In this document: one piece after another, positions 1 to 9,122 of the stretch
Layout: every line of letters starts with the position of its first letter
Position numbering within the stretch: the first letter of the stretch is position 1
NCBI GenBank assembly: GCA_958413895.1
Contig: CATYVQ010000003.1
Span: forward strand, 62,001-126,000
Direction of reading: 5' to 3'
DNA from: an uncultured Collinsella sp.
GTDB lineage: Bacteria > Actinomycetota > Coriobacteriia > Coriobacteriales > Coriobacteriaceae
DNA length: 64,000 bases
Notes under the pieces: model-generated
Seen by the model: only the letters and a program-made list of their open reading frames with translations
Told to the model about the DNA's origin: nothing
Database searches by the model: none
Translations under genes and position numbers: made by a program

Positions 1-1566
1 GGCGTCATCGACCTGGTCACCATGACTGCATGGGACTTCAAGGCCGACGAGAAGGGCATGACCTACCCCGAGCCGATGGACGAGATCCCGGCTGAGTTCG
101 CCGACATCGCTGCCACCAAGCGCGAGGAGCTCCTCGATGCTGCTGCCAGCTTTGACGACGAGCTCATGGAGAAGATCCTCATGGAGGAGGACTTCACCGT
201 CGAGGAGCTCAAGGCTGCTCTGCGTAAGGGCGTTCTGGCCAACGAGCTCAACCTCGTCTTCGTGGGCTCCGCCTACAAGAACAAGGGCGTTCAGGAGCTG
301 CTCGACGCTGTCGTCGACTACCTGCCCAGCCCGCTCGACGTCGAGGCCGTCACCGGTACCGATCCGGACACCGGCGAGGAGATCGAGCGTCATCCTTCCT
401 TCGACGAGCCCTTCTCCGGCCTGGTCTTTAAGATTATGACCGACCCGTTCGTCGGTAAGCTCACCTACGTCCGCGTTTACTCCGGCCGCGCCGAGTCCGG
501 CTCCTACGTGATCAACGCTTCCAACGGTCAGCGCGAGCGCCTCGGCCGCATCCTCGAGATGAACGCCGCCGAGCGTATCGACCGTGACGACGCTGCCGCC
601 GGCGACATCGTCGCTTGCGTCGGCTTCAAGAACTCCACCACCGGTGACACCCTGTGCGCCGAGGGCAAGGAGATCGTCCTCGAGAAGATCGAGTTCGCCA
701 AGCCCGTTATCGACGTTGCCATCGAGCCCAAGACCAAGGCCGAGCAGGACAAGATGTCCCTGGCTCTGACCAAGCTCGCCGAGGAGGACCCGACCTTCCA
801 GGTGTCCACCAACCATGAGACCGGCCAGACCATCATCGCCGGCATGGGCGAGCTGCACCTCGAGATCATCGTCGACCGTCTGCTCCGTGAGTTCAAGGTT
901 GACGCTAACGTCGGTAAGCCCCAGGTTGCCTACCGCGAGACCGCTGGTCACGACGTCGAGAAGGCTGAGGGCAAGTTCGTCCGTCAGTCCGGTGGTCGCG
1001 GTCAGTACGGCCACGCCGTCATCAAGCTCGAGAAGATGGAGGAGGGCTTCGGCTACGAGTTCGTCAACGCTATCGTCGGCGGCGTCGTGCCTAAGGAGTA
1101 CATCCCGTCCATCGACAAGGGCATCCAGGAGGCCCTGAACACCGGTGTTATTGCCGGCTTCCCGGTCCTCGACGTTAAGGTCACCCTGTTCGACGGTTCT
1201 TACCACGAGGTCGACTCCTCCGAGGCCGCCTTCAAGATCGCCGGTTCCATGGCTATCAAGGACGCCCTCAAGAAGTCCGATCCGCAGCTGCTCGAGCCGA
1301 TCATGGCTGTCGAGGTCGAGACCCCCGAGCAGTACATGGGCGACGTTATGGGCAACCTCTCCGGTCGCCGCGGCAAGATCGAGGGCATGGAGGATCGCAA
1401 GAACAGCAAGCTCATCCGTGCCAAGGTGCCGCTGGGCGAGATGTTCGGTTACGCTACCGACCTTCGCTCCCAGACCCAGGGCCGTGCATCCTACACGATG
1501 CAGTTCGACTCTTATGAGCCCGCGCCCAAGTCCATCGTGGACGAGGTCATGAGCAAGAACGCCTAA
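1..1566 (+). CDS. fusA: Elongation factor G, 5'-truncated by window edge
   Basis: This is the translocation GTPase of the ribosome, cytosolic. The reading frame is open from base 1 (GVIDLVTM...), so the gene begins before the window; about 180 N-terminal residues carrying the P-loop and NKxD motifs are missing. What is seen is the end of the G domain, with the G5-like GSAYKNKGVQ, followed by domain II, the domain III-V region (GMGELHLEI, then SGGRGQYGHA) and the C-terminal ALNTGVIAG and GRRGKIEGM segments of EF-G. The strongly biased codons match the ribosomal genes. rpsJ follows after 60 bases with no terminator, so the two are probably cotranscribed. No tuf gene lies between them. Confidence 0.98.
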   Translation, partial: GVIDLVTMTAWDFKADEKGMTYPEPMDEIPAEFADIAATKREELLDAAASFDDELMEKILMEEDFTVEELKAALRKGVLANELNLVFVGSAYKNKGVQELLDAVVDYLPSPLDVEAVTGTDPDTGEEIERHPSFDEPFSGLVFKIMTDPFVGKLTYVRVYSGRAESGSYVINASNGQRERLGRILEMNAAERIDRDDAAAGDIVACVGFKNSTTGDTLCAEGKEIVLEKIEFAKPVIDVAIEPKTKAEQDKMSLALTKLAEEDPTFQVSTNHETGQTIIAGMGELHLEIIVDRLLREFKVDANVGKPQVAYRETAGHDVEKAEGKFVRQSGGRGQYGHAVIKLEKMEEGFGYEFVNAIVGGVVPKEYIPSIDKGIQEALNTGVIAGFPVLDVKVTLFDGSYHEVDSSEAAFKIAGSMAIKDALKKSDPQLLEPIMAVEVETPEQYMGDVMGNLSGRRGKIEGMEDRKNSKLIRAKVPLGEMFGYATDLRSQTQGRASYTMQFDSYEPAPKSIVDEVMSKNA

Positions 1567-1626
1567 GTTCGAGCTCCCTGTTACGTAATCCGCGAGAGCA
1601 TCTCTCGCACTCTTTGGAGGTTTAAG

Positions 1627-1935
1627 TTGGCTACCCAGAAGATCCGCATTCGCCTCAAGGGCTATGATCACGAGGTCGTCGATCAGTCCGCGAAGCTCAT
1701 CGTCGAGACCGCTCAGAAGACCGGCGCTCGCGTTTCCGGTCCTGTCCCCCTGCCCACCGAGCGCAACCTGTACACGGTTATCCGCTCGCCGCACGTGAAC
1801 AAGGACTCCCGTGAGCAGTTCGAGATGCGCACCCACAAGCGCCTCATCGACATCCTCGACCCCACCTCGGGCACCGTTGATTCGCTCATGCGTCTCGACC
1901 TCCCCGCTGGCGTCGACATCGACATCAAGCTCTAA
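1627..1935 (+). CDS. rpsJ: 30S ribosomal protein S10
   Basis: Small-subunit head protein and antitermination factor NusE. 102 residues, the usual length, beginning ATQKIRIRLKGYDHEVVDQS and containing the GPVPLPTE and SPHVNKDSREQFE blocks. The start is TTG at 1627, chosen because TTTGGAGG ends 6 bases upstream and the family N-terminus begins there. S10 normally opens the S10 operon. Here it is followed within 25 bases by a strong terminator, and rplC lies 13.9 kb away, so it has been separated from the operon it usually heads. Confidence 0.98.
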   Translation: MATQKIRIRLKGYDHEVVDQSAKLIVETAQKTGARVSGPVPLPTERNLYTVIRSPHVNKDSREQFEMRTHKRLIDILDPTSGTVDSLMRLDLPAGVDIDIKL

Positions 1936-1956
1936 GCGATATCGCTCATAGCTTAC

Positions 1957-1997
1957 AGAGCCCCGCTGCCATCTTGGTAACGGGGCTCTTTTGTTTT
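1957..1997 (+). terminator. Rho-independent terminator after rpsJ
   Basis: The arms AGAGCCCCG (1957) and CGGGGCTCT (1981) flank a further short stem, and TTTTGTTTT follows. It closes the fusA-rpsJ transcript and isolates it from the convergent birA. Confidence 0.9.
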
Positions 1998-2049
1998 GAA
2001 TGATGGTTTGGACTGCCGACAATGCTGACGGGTAGGTGGCTGCGGCGTC

Positions 2050-2826
2050 CTATTCGTTCAAGGGGCGCAGCGATGCCTCCTCAAAATGGAAGGATCGCAA
2101 GCCCTCTTCCGTTTCGATACACGCGCGACCAAAGGCATCGACGGTTTTAAAGATGCCTCGCGCCAGTTCGTCTCCTGCGGGGGAGCGGGCGATAACGTGC
2201 TCCCCAATCCAATTGAGGTGAGCGATATATTCGCCGTGGACGGGCGCGAGCGGTCCGGCGTTTTCTTCCATGGCGTTGAGCAGATCTGCCCACGCGTCCA
2301 CAGCGTTTACGACGGTGTGATAAACCTCCTTGAGTAGCACATCGACCGCGGGAACGTTCTCGTTGAGATCCGAGAGGCCGATTGCCGGCAGGCCGCCATC
2401 GGGAACCTCCGAGGGCGCATAGTTCACATTGACGCCAATGCCGCAGACGGCGAAAGGTCTGCCTTCGTTATCGCGTGCGGCCTCGACCAGAATGCCGCCG
2501 AGCTTGCGCCCTCGAGCGACCAAGTCGTTGGGCCATTTGAGGCCAATCTCGTTTGCAAGACCCTGCTTTTCGAGCGCTTCGAGCACCGCTAGGCCGCTGA
2601 CGGCGGCAAGACCAGAGTACTTTGCGGGATTTACGCATGGACGCAGGACAATCGAAAGCAATAAGTTGCCGGCGGTTGAATCCCACTTGTGGCCGCGCCG
2701 GCCGCGTCCTGCTGTCTGGGCCCGGGCGGCAAGTCCTGTGCCGTGCGGCGCTCCCTGTTTTCCTGCTTCGAGCAGGTCATCGTTGGTCGATCCGGTTACG
2801 TCGACGATCGTTAATTTGGCATCCAT
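2050..2826 (-). CDS. birA: Biotin--[acetyl-CoA-carboxylase] ligase, short (no HTH) form
   Basis: Activates biotin as biotinyl-AMP and attaches it to the lysine of the carboxyl carrier protein; here the obvious client is AccB of the adjacent fab/acc operon. The biotin/ATP motif GRGRRGHKW and the KWPNDLV motif are present, then GGILVEA and GIGVNVN. The start at 2826 (MDAKLTIVD) was chosen over an upstream ATG because AAGGAGG precedes it and the extra 27 residues look unlike the family. At 258 residues it lacks the N-terminal winged-helix of dual-function BirA repressors, so it is probably only an enzyme. It is transcribed away from fabH. Confidence 0.93.
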   Translation of the reverse strand: MDAKLTIVDVTGSTNDDLLEAGKQGAPHGTGLAARAQTAGRGRRGHKWDSTAGNLLLSIVLRPCVNPAKYSGLAAVSGLAVLEALEKQGLANEIGLKWPNDLVARGRKLGGILVEAARDNEGRPFAVCGIGVNVNYAPSEVPDGGLPAIGLSDLNENVPAVDVLLKEVYHTVVNAVDAWADLLNAMEENAGPLAPVHGEYIAHLNWIGEHVIARSPAGDELARGIFKTVDAFGRACIETEEGLRSFHFEEASLRPLNE

Positions 2827-2920
2827 AACGGCTGCTACCTCCTTAATGAATAAGTGAATAACGCAATGGTGTCGAGAGACAGACACAATGTGAAGCCTTT
2901 GTCGCATTTGGACAATTTAA

Positions 2921-2986
2921 TGTTAACACGTCAACAACGACTGAAATGCGCTATCCTCTCTTGGTCGATGTAAACACGTCAACAAC
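2921..2986 (+). promoter_or_regulatory. Two direct-repeat operator candidates between birA and fabH
   Basis: TGTTAACACGTCAACAAC at 2921-2938 and TGTAAACACGTCAACAAC at 2969-2986 differ at one base and start 48 bp apart. Each is itself an imperfect inverted repeat (TGTTAAC...GTCAACA). They sit between divergent birA and fabH, the second copy ending just before the fabH Shine-Dalgarno. I infer a binding site for a repressor of fatty-acid synthesis; no such regulator gene is next to the operon. Confidence 0.55.
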
Positions 2987-3002
2987 TCAAAGGAGGTTAG
3001 TG

Positions 3003-3962
3003 ATGGGTTTCACGATTCTTGGAACAGGCTCGGCGCTTCCTGAGCGCAGTGTTTCCAATGACGAGCTGTCCGAGTTCCTCGATACCTCGGATGAGTGGAT
3101 TTTTACCCGCACCGGTATCAAGAGCCGCCACGTCTGCACCACCGAGTCACTTGACGACCTTGCCGTGGCAGCGAGCGAGCAAGCGCTCCAGACGTCCGGA
3201 ATCGATGCGAGCCAGCTGGATCTTATCGTCTGCTCGACGACGACGGGCGACCACCTTGTTCCCGCCGAAGCGTGTGCCGTTGCCGAGCGACTGGGCGCGA
3301 CGTGCCCTGCCTTTGATGTCTCGGCGGCCTGCGCCGGCTTCGTATTTGCGCTCGATGTCGCCGAGGGCTATATCGCCCGCGGCCGTGCCGAGCGCGTGCT
3401 TATCGTTGCTGCCGAGCAGATGACGCGCGCGCTCGACTGGACCGACCGCGCCACCTGTGTGCTCTTTGGCGATGGGGCAGGCGCCGCAGTGATTGGGGCT
3501 GGGGGAGACAACCCCCTTGCCGTTGAGCTTTCGACGGCGCCCGACGTCGAGACGTTGCGCGTTCCCGGTCTGGTCGGCACCTCGCCGTTTAAGGCCTCCG
3601 CAGATAGCGAGAGCGTGCTGTCCATGAATGGCCGCCGCGTGTTCAAGTTTGGCGTCAACGCCATCTGCGACACGGTCCATAAGCTTGCGAGCGATGCGAG
3701 CGTTTCGGTCGAAGACGTCGATCATTTTGTATTCCATCAGGCTAACGAACGAATCCTGAGTCAGGCGGTCAAGCGCCTCGGCGTGCCAGACGAGCGCGTG
3801 GTTCGAACGCTGCGCGAGACCGGCAACATTTCGAGTGCCTGCATTCCCTTTGCGCTTGACCGGCTGGCACGCACCGACGCACTGAATGCGGGCGACACCA
3901 TCGCCCTCGTTGGATTTGGCGCCGGTCTGGATATAGGTGGCTATCTGCTTCGTTGGAAGTAG
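3003..3962 (+). CDS. fabH: Beta-ketoacyl-ACP synthase III (FabH)
   Basis: Starts each fatty-acid chain by condensing an acyl-CoA primer with malonyl-ACP. 319 residues. The catalytic triad is visible as C110 in VSAACAGF, H245 in HQANERIL and N275 in GNISSACIP; the family DTSDEWIFTRTGI block lies near residue 27. The start at 3003 follows AAAGGAGG by 6 bases; a longer in-frame start at 2946 would run through the candidate operator. First gene of the fab/acc operon, whose order matches that of Firmicutes such as streptococci and clostridia rather than mycolic actinobacteria. Confidence 0.97.
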   Translation: MGFTILGTGSALPERSVSNDELSEFLDTSDEWIFTRTGIKSRHVCTTESLDDLAVAASEQALQTSGIDASQLDLIVCSTTTGDHLVPAEACAVAERLGATCPAFDVSAACAGFVFALDVAEGYIARGRAERVLIVAAEQMTRALDWTDRATCVLFGDGAGAAVIGAGGDNPLAVELSTAPDVETLRVPGLVGTSPFKASADSESVLSMNGRRVFKFGVNAICDTVHKLASDASVSVEDVDHFVFHQANERILSQAVKRLGVPDERVVRTLRETGNISSACIPFALDRLARTDALNAGDTIALVGFGAGLDIGGYLLRWK

Positions 3963-4014
3963 TCGCACATAGGAAATAAAAACGCCCCTAGGGCACAAAC
4001 AAAGGAGAACTACC

Positions 4015-4251
4015 ATGGCAGATCAGAAGACCTTCGAGCGCGTTTGCGACGTTATCCGCGAGACCGCTGGCCTTGACGACGTCGAGATGAAGCCCGAGTC
4101 CACGCTCGAGGAGATTGGTCTCGACAGTCTGGGCACCGTCGAGATCCTCGTCGCCGTCGAGGACGAGTTTGGCATCCAGCTCGATACCGAGGAGAACCCC
4201 AAGACGGTCGGCGAGTTCGCCGATACGGTCGAGGCGGCATTGGAGAAGTAG
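4015..4251 (+). CDS. acpP: Acyl carrier protein
   Basis: Carries the growing acyl chain on a 4'-phosphopantetheine arm. 78 residues, very acidic, with the attachment serine S38 in the GLDSLGTVEI motif. AAAGGAGAA lies just upstream of the ATG. The gene ends 2 bases before fabK starts, which points to tight cotranscription. Cytosolic. Confidence 0.97.
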   Translation: MADQKTFERVCDVIRETAGLDDVEMKPESTLEEIGLDSLGTVEILVAVEDEFGIQLDTEENPKTVGEFADTVEAALEK

Positions 4252-4253
4252 AG

Positions 4254-5198
4254 ATGCTCAAGACTCCTCTCTGCGAGCTGCTCGGCATCGAAAAGCCCGT
4301 GTTCCAGGGCGGTATGGCCTGGATTGCCGACGCCTCGCTGGCGTCCGCAGTGTCCGAGGCGGGCGGCTTAGGGATTATCGCGGCCATGAACGCCGACGCA
4401 AACTGGCTGCGCGATCAGATTCACGAGCTACGCGCCAGGACGGATAAGCCCTTTGGCGTGAACGTCATGCTCATGAGCCCGTTTGCCGACGAGGTCGCGC
4501 AGGTTGTGATTGACGAGCGAGTACCGGTCGTCGTGACGGGTGCCGGCAATCCCACCAAGTACATGAAGGCGTGGAACGAGGCGGGCATCAAGGTCATCCC
4601 GGTCGTTGCCTCGGTGGCGCTGGCGCGCCTCGTGGCGCGTCGTGGAGCCACGGCGGTTGTTGCCGAGGGCACCGAATCGGGCGGCCATATTGGCGAGACC
4701 TCGACGATGGCACTGGTGCCGCAGGTCGTCGATGCGGTCGACATTCCCGTCGTGGCTGCCGGCGGTATTGCCGACGGCCGCGGCGTGGCGGCCGCCTTTA
4801 TGCTGGGCGCCGCCGGCGTGCAGGTGGGTACGCGCTTTCTGGTCGCAGACGAGTGCACCGTATCGGAGCAGTACAAGGAGATGGTCCTGAAGGCTAACGA
4901 CACCTCGACGCGTGCGACCGGCCGCTCGACGGGACACCCGGTGCGTGCCCTCAAGAGCCCCTTCACCAACGTCTACGCCAAGAGTGAGGCGGCAGGCGCA
5001 AGTGTCGAGGAACTTGGGGCCATGGGCACGGGCGCCCTTCGCAAGGCCGCCAAGGACGGCAATTACGAAGAGGGTTCGTTTTTGTGTGGACAGATTGCCG
5101 GCATGGTCAACGAGTGCCAGAGCGCACGTGAAATCGTTGACGACCTGGTCGATGGTGCCGAGCACGTTCTGAAGGGTGCGTCCGCATGGGTGGCGTAG
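4254..5198 (+). CDS. fabK: Enoyl-ACP reductase II, FMN-dependent (FabK)
   Basis: Reduces the trans-2-enoyl-ACP in the last step of each elongation cycle. 314 residues of the NPD-like (2-nitropropane dioxygenase fold) family: N-terminal PVFQGGMAWIADASLA, VVTGAGNP, then AEGTESGGHIGE and the FMN-phosphate loop VAAGGIADGRG and GVQVGTRF. FabK takes the place of the SDR-type FabI, which is absent from this operon; FabK enzymes are known to be insensitive to triclosan. Its 3' end overlaps fabD by 13 bases. Confidence 0.95.
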   Translation: MLKTPLCELLGIEKPVFQGGMAWIADASLASAVSEAGGLGIIAAMNADANWLRDQIHELRARTDKPFGVNVMLMSPFADEVAQVVIDERVPVVVTGAGNPTKYMKAWNEAGIKVIPVVASVALARLVARRGATAVVAEGTESGGHIGETSTMALVPQVVDAVDIPVVAAGGIADGRGVAAAFMLGAAGVQVGTRFLVADECTVSEQYKEMVLKANDTSTRATGRSTGHPVRALKSPFTNVYAKSEAAGASVEELGAMGTGALRKAAKDGNYEEGSFLCGQIAGMVNECQSAREIVDDLVDGAEHVLKGASAWVA

Positions 5199-6112
5199 CG
5201 TTTTTGTTTGCCGGCCAGGGCGCCCAGCACCCCGCGATGGGCGTCGACCTGATCGAAGCATCGCCGGCGGCCGCCGAGATGTTCGCCATTGCCGACGAGG
5301 TGCGCCCGGGGACCAGCGAGCAGTGCTGGAGCGCCTCGAAGGAGGAGCTTTCGCAGACTGAGAACACGCAGCCGTGCGTGTTCGTTCACGACCTGGCAGC
5401 GGCTGCCGCCCTGCGTGAGCGCGGCGTGGTACCTGCCGCCTGTGCGGGTTTTTCGCTGGGCGAGGTCGCCGCGCTCACCTTTGCGGGGGCGTTCGATACG
5501 CGAGCGGGCTTTGAGCTCGTGTGCGAACGCGCGGCGCTGATGGCCGCGGCTGCCGAGCGCCATCCGGGCGGCATGCGCGCCGTCATCAAGCTCGATGCGG
5601 CGCAAGTCGAGGGCCTGGCAAAACAGGCCGGCGAGGACTGCTGGCCGGTCAACTACAACAGCCCGCAGCAGACGGTTGTTGCCGGAGCGCCCGAGGCGCT
5701 GCAGGAGCTCGACGTCCTCGTAAAAGAGGCTGGCGGCCGCGCTATGAAAGTTGCGGTGTCGGGTGCATTTCATAGCCCCTATATGGCCGAGGCGACTGAG
5801 GGGCTGGCGACGTATATCCAAGCTGGCCACGCGCCGTCTCCGCTGCTGATTCCGGTCATGGCAAACATGACGGCGGCGCCCTATCCGGCGGACCCGCGAG
5901 CGGCATCGGATGTCTTGGCCAACCAGGTGAGCCATGCCGTGCGCTGGGTCGACACGCTGCACACTCTGCAGGATCAGGGCATCGACATGTTTATTGAGGT
6001 CGGCCCTGGCAAAACGCTGTCGGGCCTGGTCAAGCGTACGCTGAGCGACGTTCGCGCGTATTCGTGCGAAACGGCCGAGCAGGTCGCAGCTATTGCCGAC
6101 GAGTTCGCATAG
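5186..6112 (+). CDS. fabD: Malonyl-CoA:ACP transacylase
   Basis: Moves malonyl from CoA to ACP. 308 residues. FAGQGAQ lies at the N-terminus, the nucleophile S90 in AGFSLGEVAAL (GHSLGE in most homologues, so His is replaced by Phe before the Ser), R115 in CERAALM, and H196 in SGAFHSPYM. The start overlaps the fabK end in another frame, giving translational coupling. Confidence 0.96.
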   Translation: MGGVAFLFAGQGAQHPAMGVDLIEASPAAAEMFAIADEVRPGTSEQCWSASKEELSQTENTQPCVFVHDLAAAAALRERGVVPAACAGFSLGEVAALTFAGAFDTRAGFELVCERAALMAAAAERHPGGMRAVIKLDAAQVEGLAKQAGEDCWPVNYNSPQQTVVAGAPEALQELDVLVKEAGGRAMKVAVSGAFHSPYMAEATEGLATYIQAGHAPSPLLIPVMANMTAAPYPADPRAASDVLANQVSHAVRWVDTLHTLQDQGIDMFIEVGPGKTLSGLVKRTLSDVRAYSCETAEQVAAIADEFA

Positions 6113-6142
6113 TCCACAGGGCTGTAACCCGAAAGGAATGAC

Positions 6143-6916
6143 ATGGGCAACTTGAACAACGGCGCGCTCGAGCGCAACGACTCACGTCGCGTGGCACTGG
6201 TCACGGGCGGCTCGCGGGGTATCGGCCGCGCCTGCGCTGTCGGTCTGGCGGAGGACGGCTTTGATATCGCCGTCGTCTATGCCGGCAGCGTCGATGCGGC
6301 GCGCGAGACGTGCGAAGCCTGCGAGGCGGTTGGCGCCGCGGCACGCGCATATCAATGCGACGTGGCCGACCCCGCTGCCGTCAACGCGTGCGTGGAAGCG
6401 ATCCTCAGCGACTTTGGTTCCATTTGGGCGCTCGTCAACAACGCCGGCATCACCCGCGATGGCCTGCTCATGCGCATGGGCGATGACGCCTTCGACCGCG
6501 TGCTCGATGTCAATCTCAAGGGAACATTCAATATGACGCGCGCACTCACCAAGACCTTTATGCGCCAGCGCGGCGGTTGCGTCGTCAACATGAGCTCGGT
6601 CGTGGGCCTGATGGGCAATGCCGGGCAAGCCAACTACGCTGCCTCCAAGGCGGGCGTGATTGGCCTGACCAAGGCGGTGGCGCGCGAGCTTGCGCCCCGC
6701 GGCGTACGAGTGAACGCGGTCGCCCCCGGGTTTGTCGAGACGGATATGACGGCAAAGCTCTCGGAGAAGGTACGTGCGGCAACCGAGGAGCAGATTCCCC
6801 TAAGGCGCATGGCGCGCCCCGAGGAAGTGGCCGGCGTGGTGCGCTTTTTGGCGAGCGACGCGGCTGCCTACATTACGGGCGAGGTCGTACGCGTTGACGG
6901 CGGAATGGCGATGTAG
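6143..6916 (+). CDS. fabG: 3-oxoacyl-ACP reductase (FabG)
   Basis: NADPH-dependent ketoreductase of the elongation cycle, short-chain dehydrogenase fold. 257 residues: cofactor loop TGGSRGIGRA near residue 20, NNAG, the catalytic serine in NMSSVVG and the YAASKAG tyrosine/lysine pair, then PGFVETDMT. GAAAGGAATGAC precedes the ATG. The 14 residues before the first strand are longer than usual but in frame with a good ribosome site. Confidence 0.95.
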   Translation: MGNLNNGALERNDSRRVALVTGGSRGIGRACAVGLAEDGFDIAVVYAGSVDAARETCEACEAVGAAARAYQCDVADPAAVNACVEAILSDFGSIWALVNNAGITRDGLLMRMGDDAFDRVLDVNLKGTFNMTRALTKTFMRQRGGCVVNMSSVVGLMGNAGQANYAASKAGVIGLTKAVARELAPRGVRVNAVAPGFVETDMTAKLSEKVRAATEEQIPLRRMARPEEVAGVVRFLASDAAAYITGEVVRVDGGMAM

Positions 6917-6955
6917 AAACCAGGGCCGAAGAACGGCTTGGATGAGGAGACCATG

Positions 6956-8203
6956 ATGGAACAGAGAGTTGCAATCACCGGCATAGGTGCCGTATCGCCG
7001 CTCGGCAACACCGCGCTTGCCACCTGGGCGGCCATGTGCGCCGGCACGTGCGGCATCGGCCCGATCACGCACTTCGATACCGATGCGTTTACCGTCAAGG
7101 TGGCGGCCGAGGTCAAGGGCTTTGACGGCAACGAGTACTTTGGCAAGCGTGACGCCAAGCATCTCGACCCCTGCGTTCAGTTTGCACTGGCGGCTTCGGA
7201 CGAGGCCATGCACGATGCGGGCTTTGATGTCGAAGGCGCCATCGATCGAGAGCGCCTGGGCGTCTACGTGGGCTCGGGTGTGGGCGGCATGCAGACACTC
7301 GTCGACAACGTCCATACGATTGCCGAACGTGGGCCCCGCCGCGCATCGCCCTATATGATCGCGATGATGATCCCCAACATGGCATCGGGCAATATCGCGA
7401 TTCGCCATAAGGCAAAGGGCCCGACCCTGCCCGTCGTGACTGCCTGCGCGACTTCTGCCCATGCGGTGGGTGAGGCGTTCCGCGCCATCAAGCACGGCTA
7501 TGCCGACGCGATCCTCGCGGGCGGCGCCGAGGCCGCAATTATCCCCGATGCCGTTGCGGGCTTTACGTCCTGCCGCGCATTGACCACCAACCCCGATCCC
7601 GCGACGGCTTGCCGCCCGTTCGATGCAGACCGCGACGGCTTTGTGATGGGCGAGGGCGCCTGCGTGCTCGTGCTCGAGAGCATGGAACATGCGCAGGCGC
7701 GCGGTGCGCACATTTATGCCGAGGTCGTGGGCTACGGCAACACCGATGATGCCTATCACATCACGAGCCCCGATCCCGAGGCTGCCGGCATTGCCCGTGC
7801 GATATCGCTGGCGGTGGCCGAGGGCGACGTTAAGCCTTCCGAGGGCCTCTACATCAACGCTCACGGCACCTCGACCAAACTCAACGATTCGTCCGAGACG
7901 GCGGGCATCAAGCGTGCGCTCGGCGAGGACGCGGCGCGCGCCGCACATGTCTCGTCGACCAAGTCGATGACCGGCCACATGATCGGCGCCACGGGTGCCA
8001 TCGAGGTCATGGCCTGTGCCATGGCGCTCGAGCAGGGCGTGGTGCCCCCGACCATTAACTACCACACGCCCGATCCCGCCTGCGATCTTGACTACACGCC
8101 CAATCGCGCGGTTCGCGCCGACCTCACCTGGGCGCTTTCGACCAACCTGGGCTTTGGCGGGCATAACGCCGCCATCGCGCTGCGTAGATATACGAGGAGC
8201 TAG
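6956..8203 (+). CDS. fabF: Beta-ketoacyl-ACP synthase II (FabF)
   Basis: Elongating condensing enzyme. 415 residues from ATG 6956 (MEQRVAITGIG); a TTG at 6938 and an ATG at 6953 are also in frame, but GAGGAGA is best spaced from 6956. The triad is C164 (TACATSAHA), H303 (NAHGTSTKLND) and H341 (SMTGHMIGATGA), with K336 before it. The gene ends 3 bases before accB. Confidence 0.96.
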   Translation: MEQRVAITGIGAVSPLGNTALATWAAMCAGTCGIGPITHFDTDAFTVKVAAEVKGFDGNEYFGKRDAKHLDPCVQFALAASDEAMHDAGFDVEGAIDRERLGVYVGSGVGGMQTLVDNVHTIAERGPRRASPYMIAMMIPNMASGNIAIRHKAKGPTLPVVTACATSAHAVGEAFRAIKHGYADAILAGGAEAAIIPDAVAGFTSCRALTTNPDPATACRPFDADRDGFVMGEGACVLVLESMEHAQARGAHIYAEVVGYGNTDDAYHITSPDPEAAGIARAISLAVAEGDVKPSEGLYINAHGTSTKLNDSSETAGIKRALGEDAARAAHVSSTKSMTGHMIGATGAIEVMACAMALEQGVVPPTINYHTPDPACDLDYTPNRAVRADLTWALSTNLGFGGHNAAIALRRYTRS

Positions 8204-8206
8204 AGC

Positions 8207-8680
8207 ATGGATTCCAAAAGACTTGCCGAGATAGCCGATGTTATGGAGGACCGCGGCCTCACGCGCGTACGCGTTGAGGAGCCCGATGGCACCGCGGTCG
8301 AACTCGAGCGCGCGAGCGCCGCACAGCCGGTTGCCGTGCCCATGCCCATGCCGAGCGCTATGGCCGCTCCAGTTGCAGCTCCCACAGTCGCGCCTGCCGC
8401 ACCGGAGCCCGCCGCGCAGACACCTGCCGCCGCACCGGAGCCCAAGGGCACCGAGGTGACCGCTCCCATGGTCGGCGTTTTCTATGCTGCCCCGGCGCCG
8501 GGCGACGAGCCGTTTGTGCACGTGGGCTCTAAGGTCAAGGCCGGCGAGACCCTCTGCATCATCGAGGCCATGAAGGTTCTCAACGAGGTGACGGCCGAGG
8601 CAGACGGCGAGGTGCTCGAGATCTGCGTGGCCGACGGCGACCTCGTGGAGTTTAGCAGCTGCCTCATGAGGATCGGATAG
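8207..8680 (+). CDS. accB: Biotin carboxyl carrier protein of acetyl-CoA carboxylase
   Basis: Carries biotin between the carboxylase and carboxyltransferase sites. 157 residues: an N-terminal helical part, a mobile Ala/Pro-rich linker (about residues 40-80) and the biotinyl domain beginning APMVGVFY, with the modified lysine K123 in IEAMKVLNE. Biotinylation is presumably by BirA encoded just upstream. Confidence 0.96.
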   Translation: MDSKRLAEIADVMEDRGLTRVRVEEPDGTAVELERASAAQPVAVPMPMPSAMAAPVAAPTVAPAAPEPAAQTPAAAPEPKGTEVTAPMVGVFYAAPAPGDEPFVHVGSKVKAGETLCIIEAMKVLNEVTAEADGEVLEICVADGDLVEFSSCLMRIG

Positions 8681-8689
8681 GTGATATCC

Positions 8690-9112
8690 ATGAACAAAGA
8701 AGAGCTTAAAGAACTGTTGCCGCATCGCGAACCGATGCTTTTGCTCGACGAGGCCGAGCTGGTGGGCGACGAGGCCCACGGCAAGATCACGATCACGGGC
8801 GACGAGTACTTTTTGCAGGGGCATTTTCCGGGAAACCCGGTCGTCCCCGGCGTGATTCAGTGCGAGATGCTCGCCCAGAACTGCTGCGTGCTGCTGATGG
8901 GCGATGAGGAGGCGCGCGGCGCGACGCCGTTCTATACGAGCCTCGATAAGGTGCGCTTTAAGCGTCCGGTGCGCCCGGGCGACACGGTGGATCTGGTGTG
9001 CTCCATCACGCGTGCGCGCGGGCCGTTCCGCTTTGCGACGGGTACTGCAAGCGTCAACGGTGAGGTCTGTTGCCGCGCCGACATGTCTTTTGCACTCATG
9101 CACGAAAGTTAA
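8690..9112 (+). CDS. fabZ: 3-hydroxyacyl-ACP dehydratase (FabZ)
   Basis: Dehydrates hydroxyacyl-ACP; hot-dog fold. 140 residues from ATG 8690. LPHREPMLLLD is the family N-terminal motif, catalytic H45 lies in QGHFPGNPVVPG and E59 in QCEMLAQ. A GTG at 8681 is in frame immediately after accB, but homologues begin near MNKEELKELL. No fabA or fabM gene accompanies it, so how unsaturated chains are made is not shown here. Confidence 0.94.
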   Translation: MNKEELKELLPHREPMLLLDEAELVGDEAHGKITITGDEYFLQGHFPGNPVVPGVIQCEMLAQNCCVLLMGDEEARGATPFYTSLDKVRFKRPVRPGDTVDLVCSITRARGPFRFATGTASVNGEVCCRADMSFALMHES

Positions 9113-9122
9113 GGAAGGCTTC

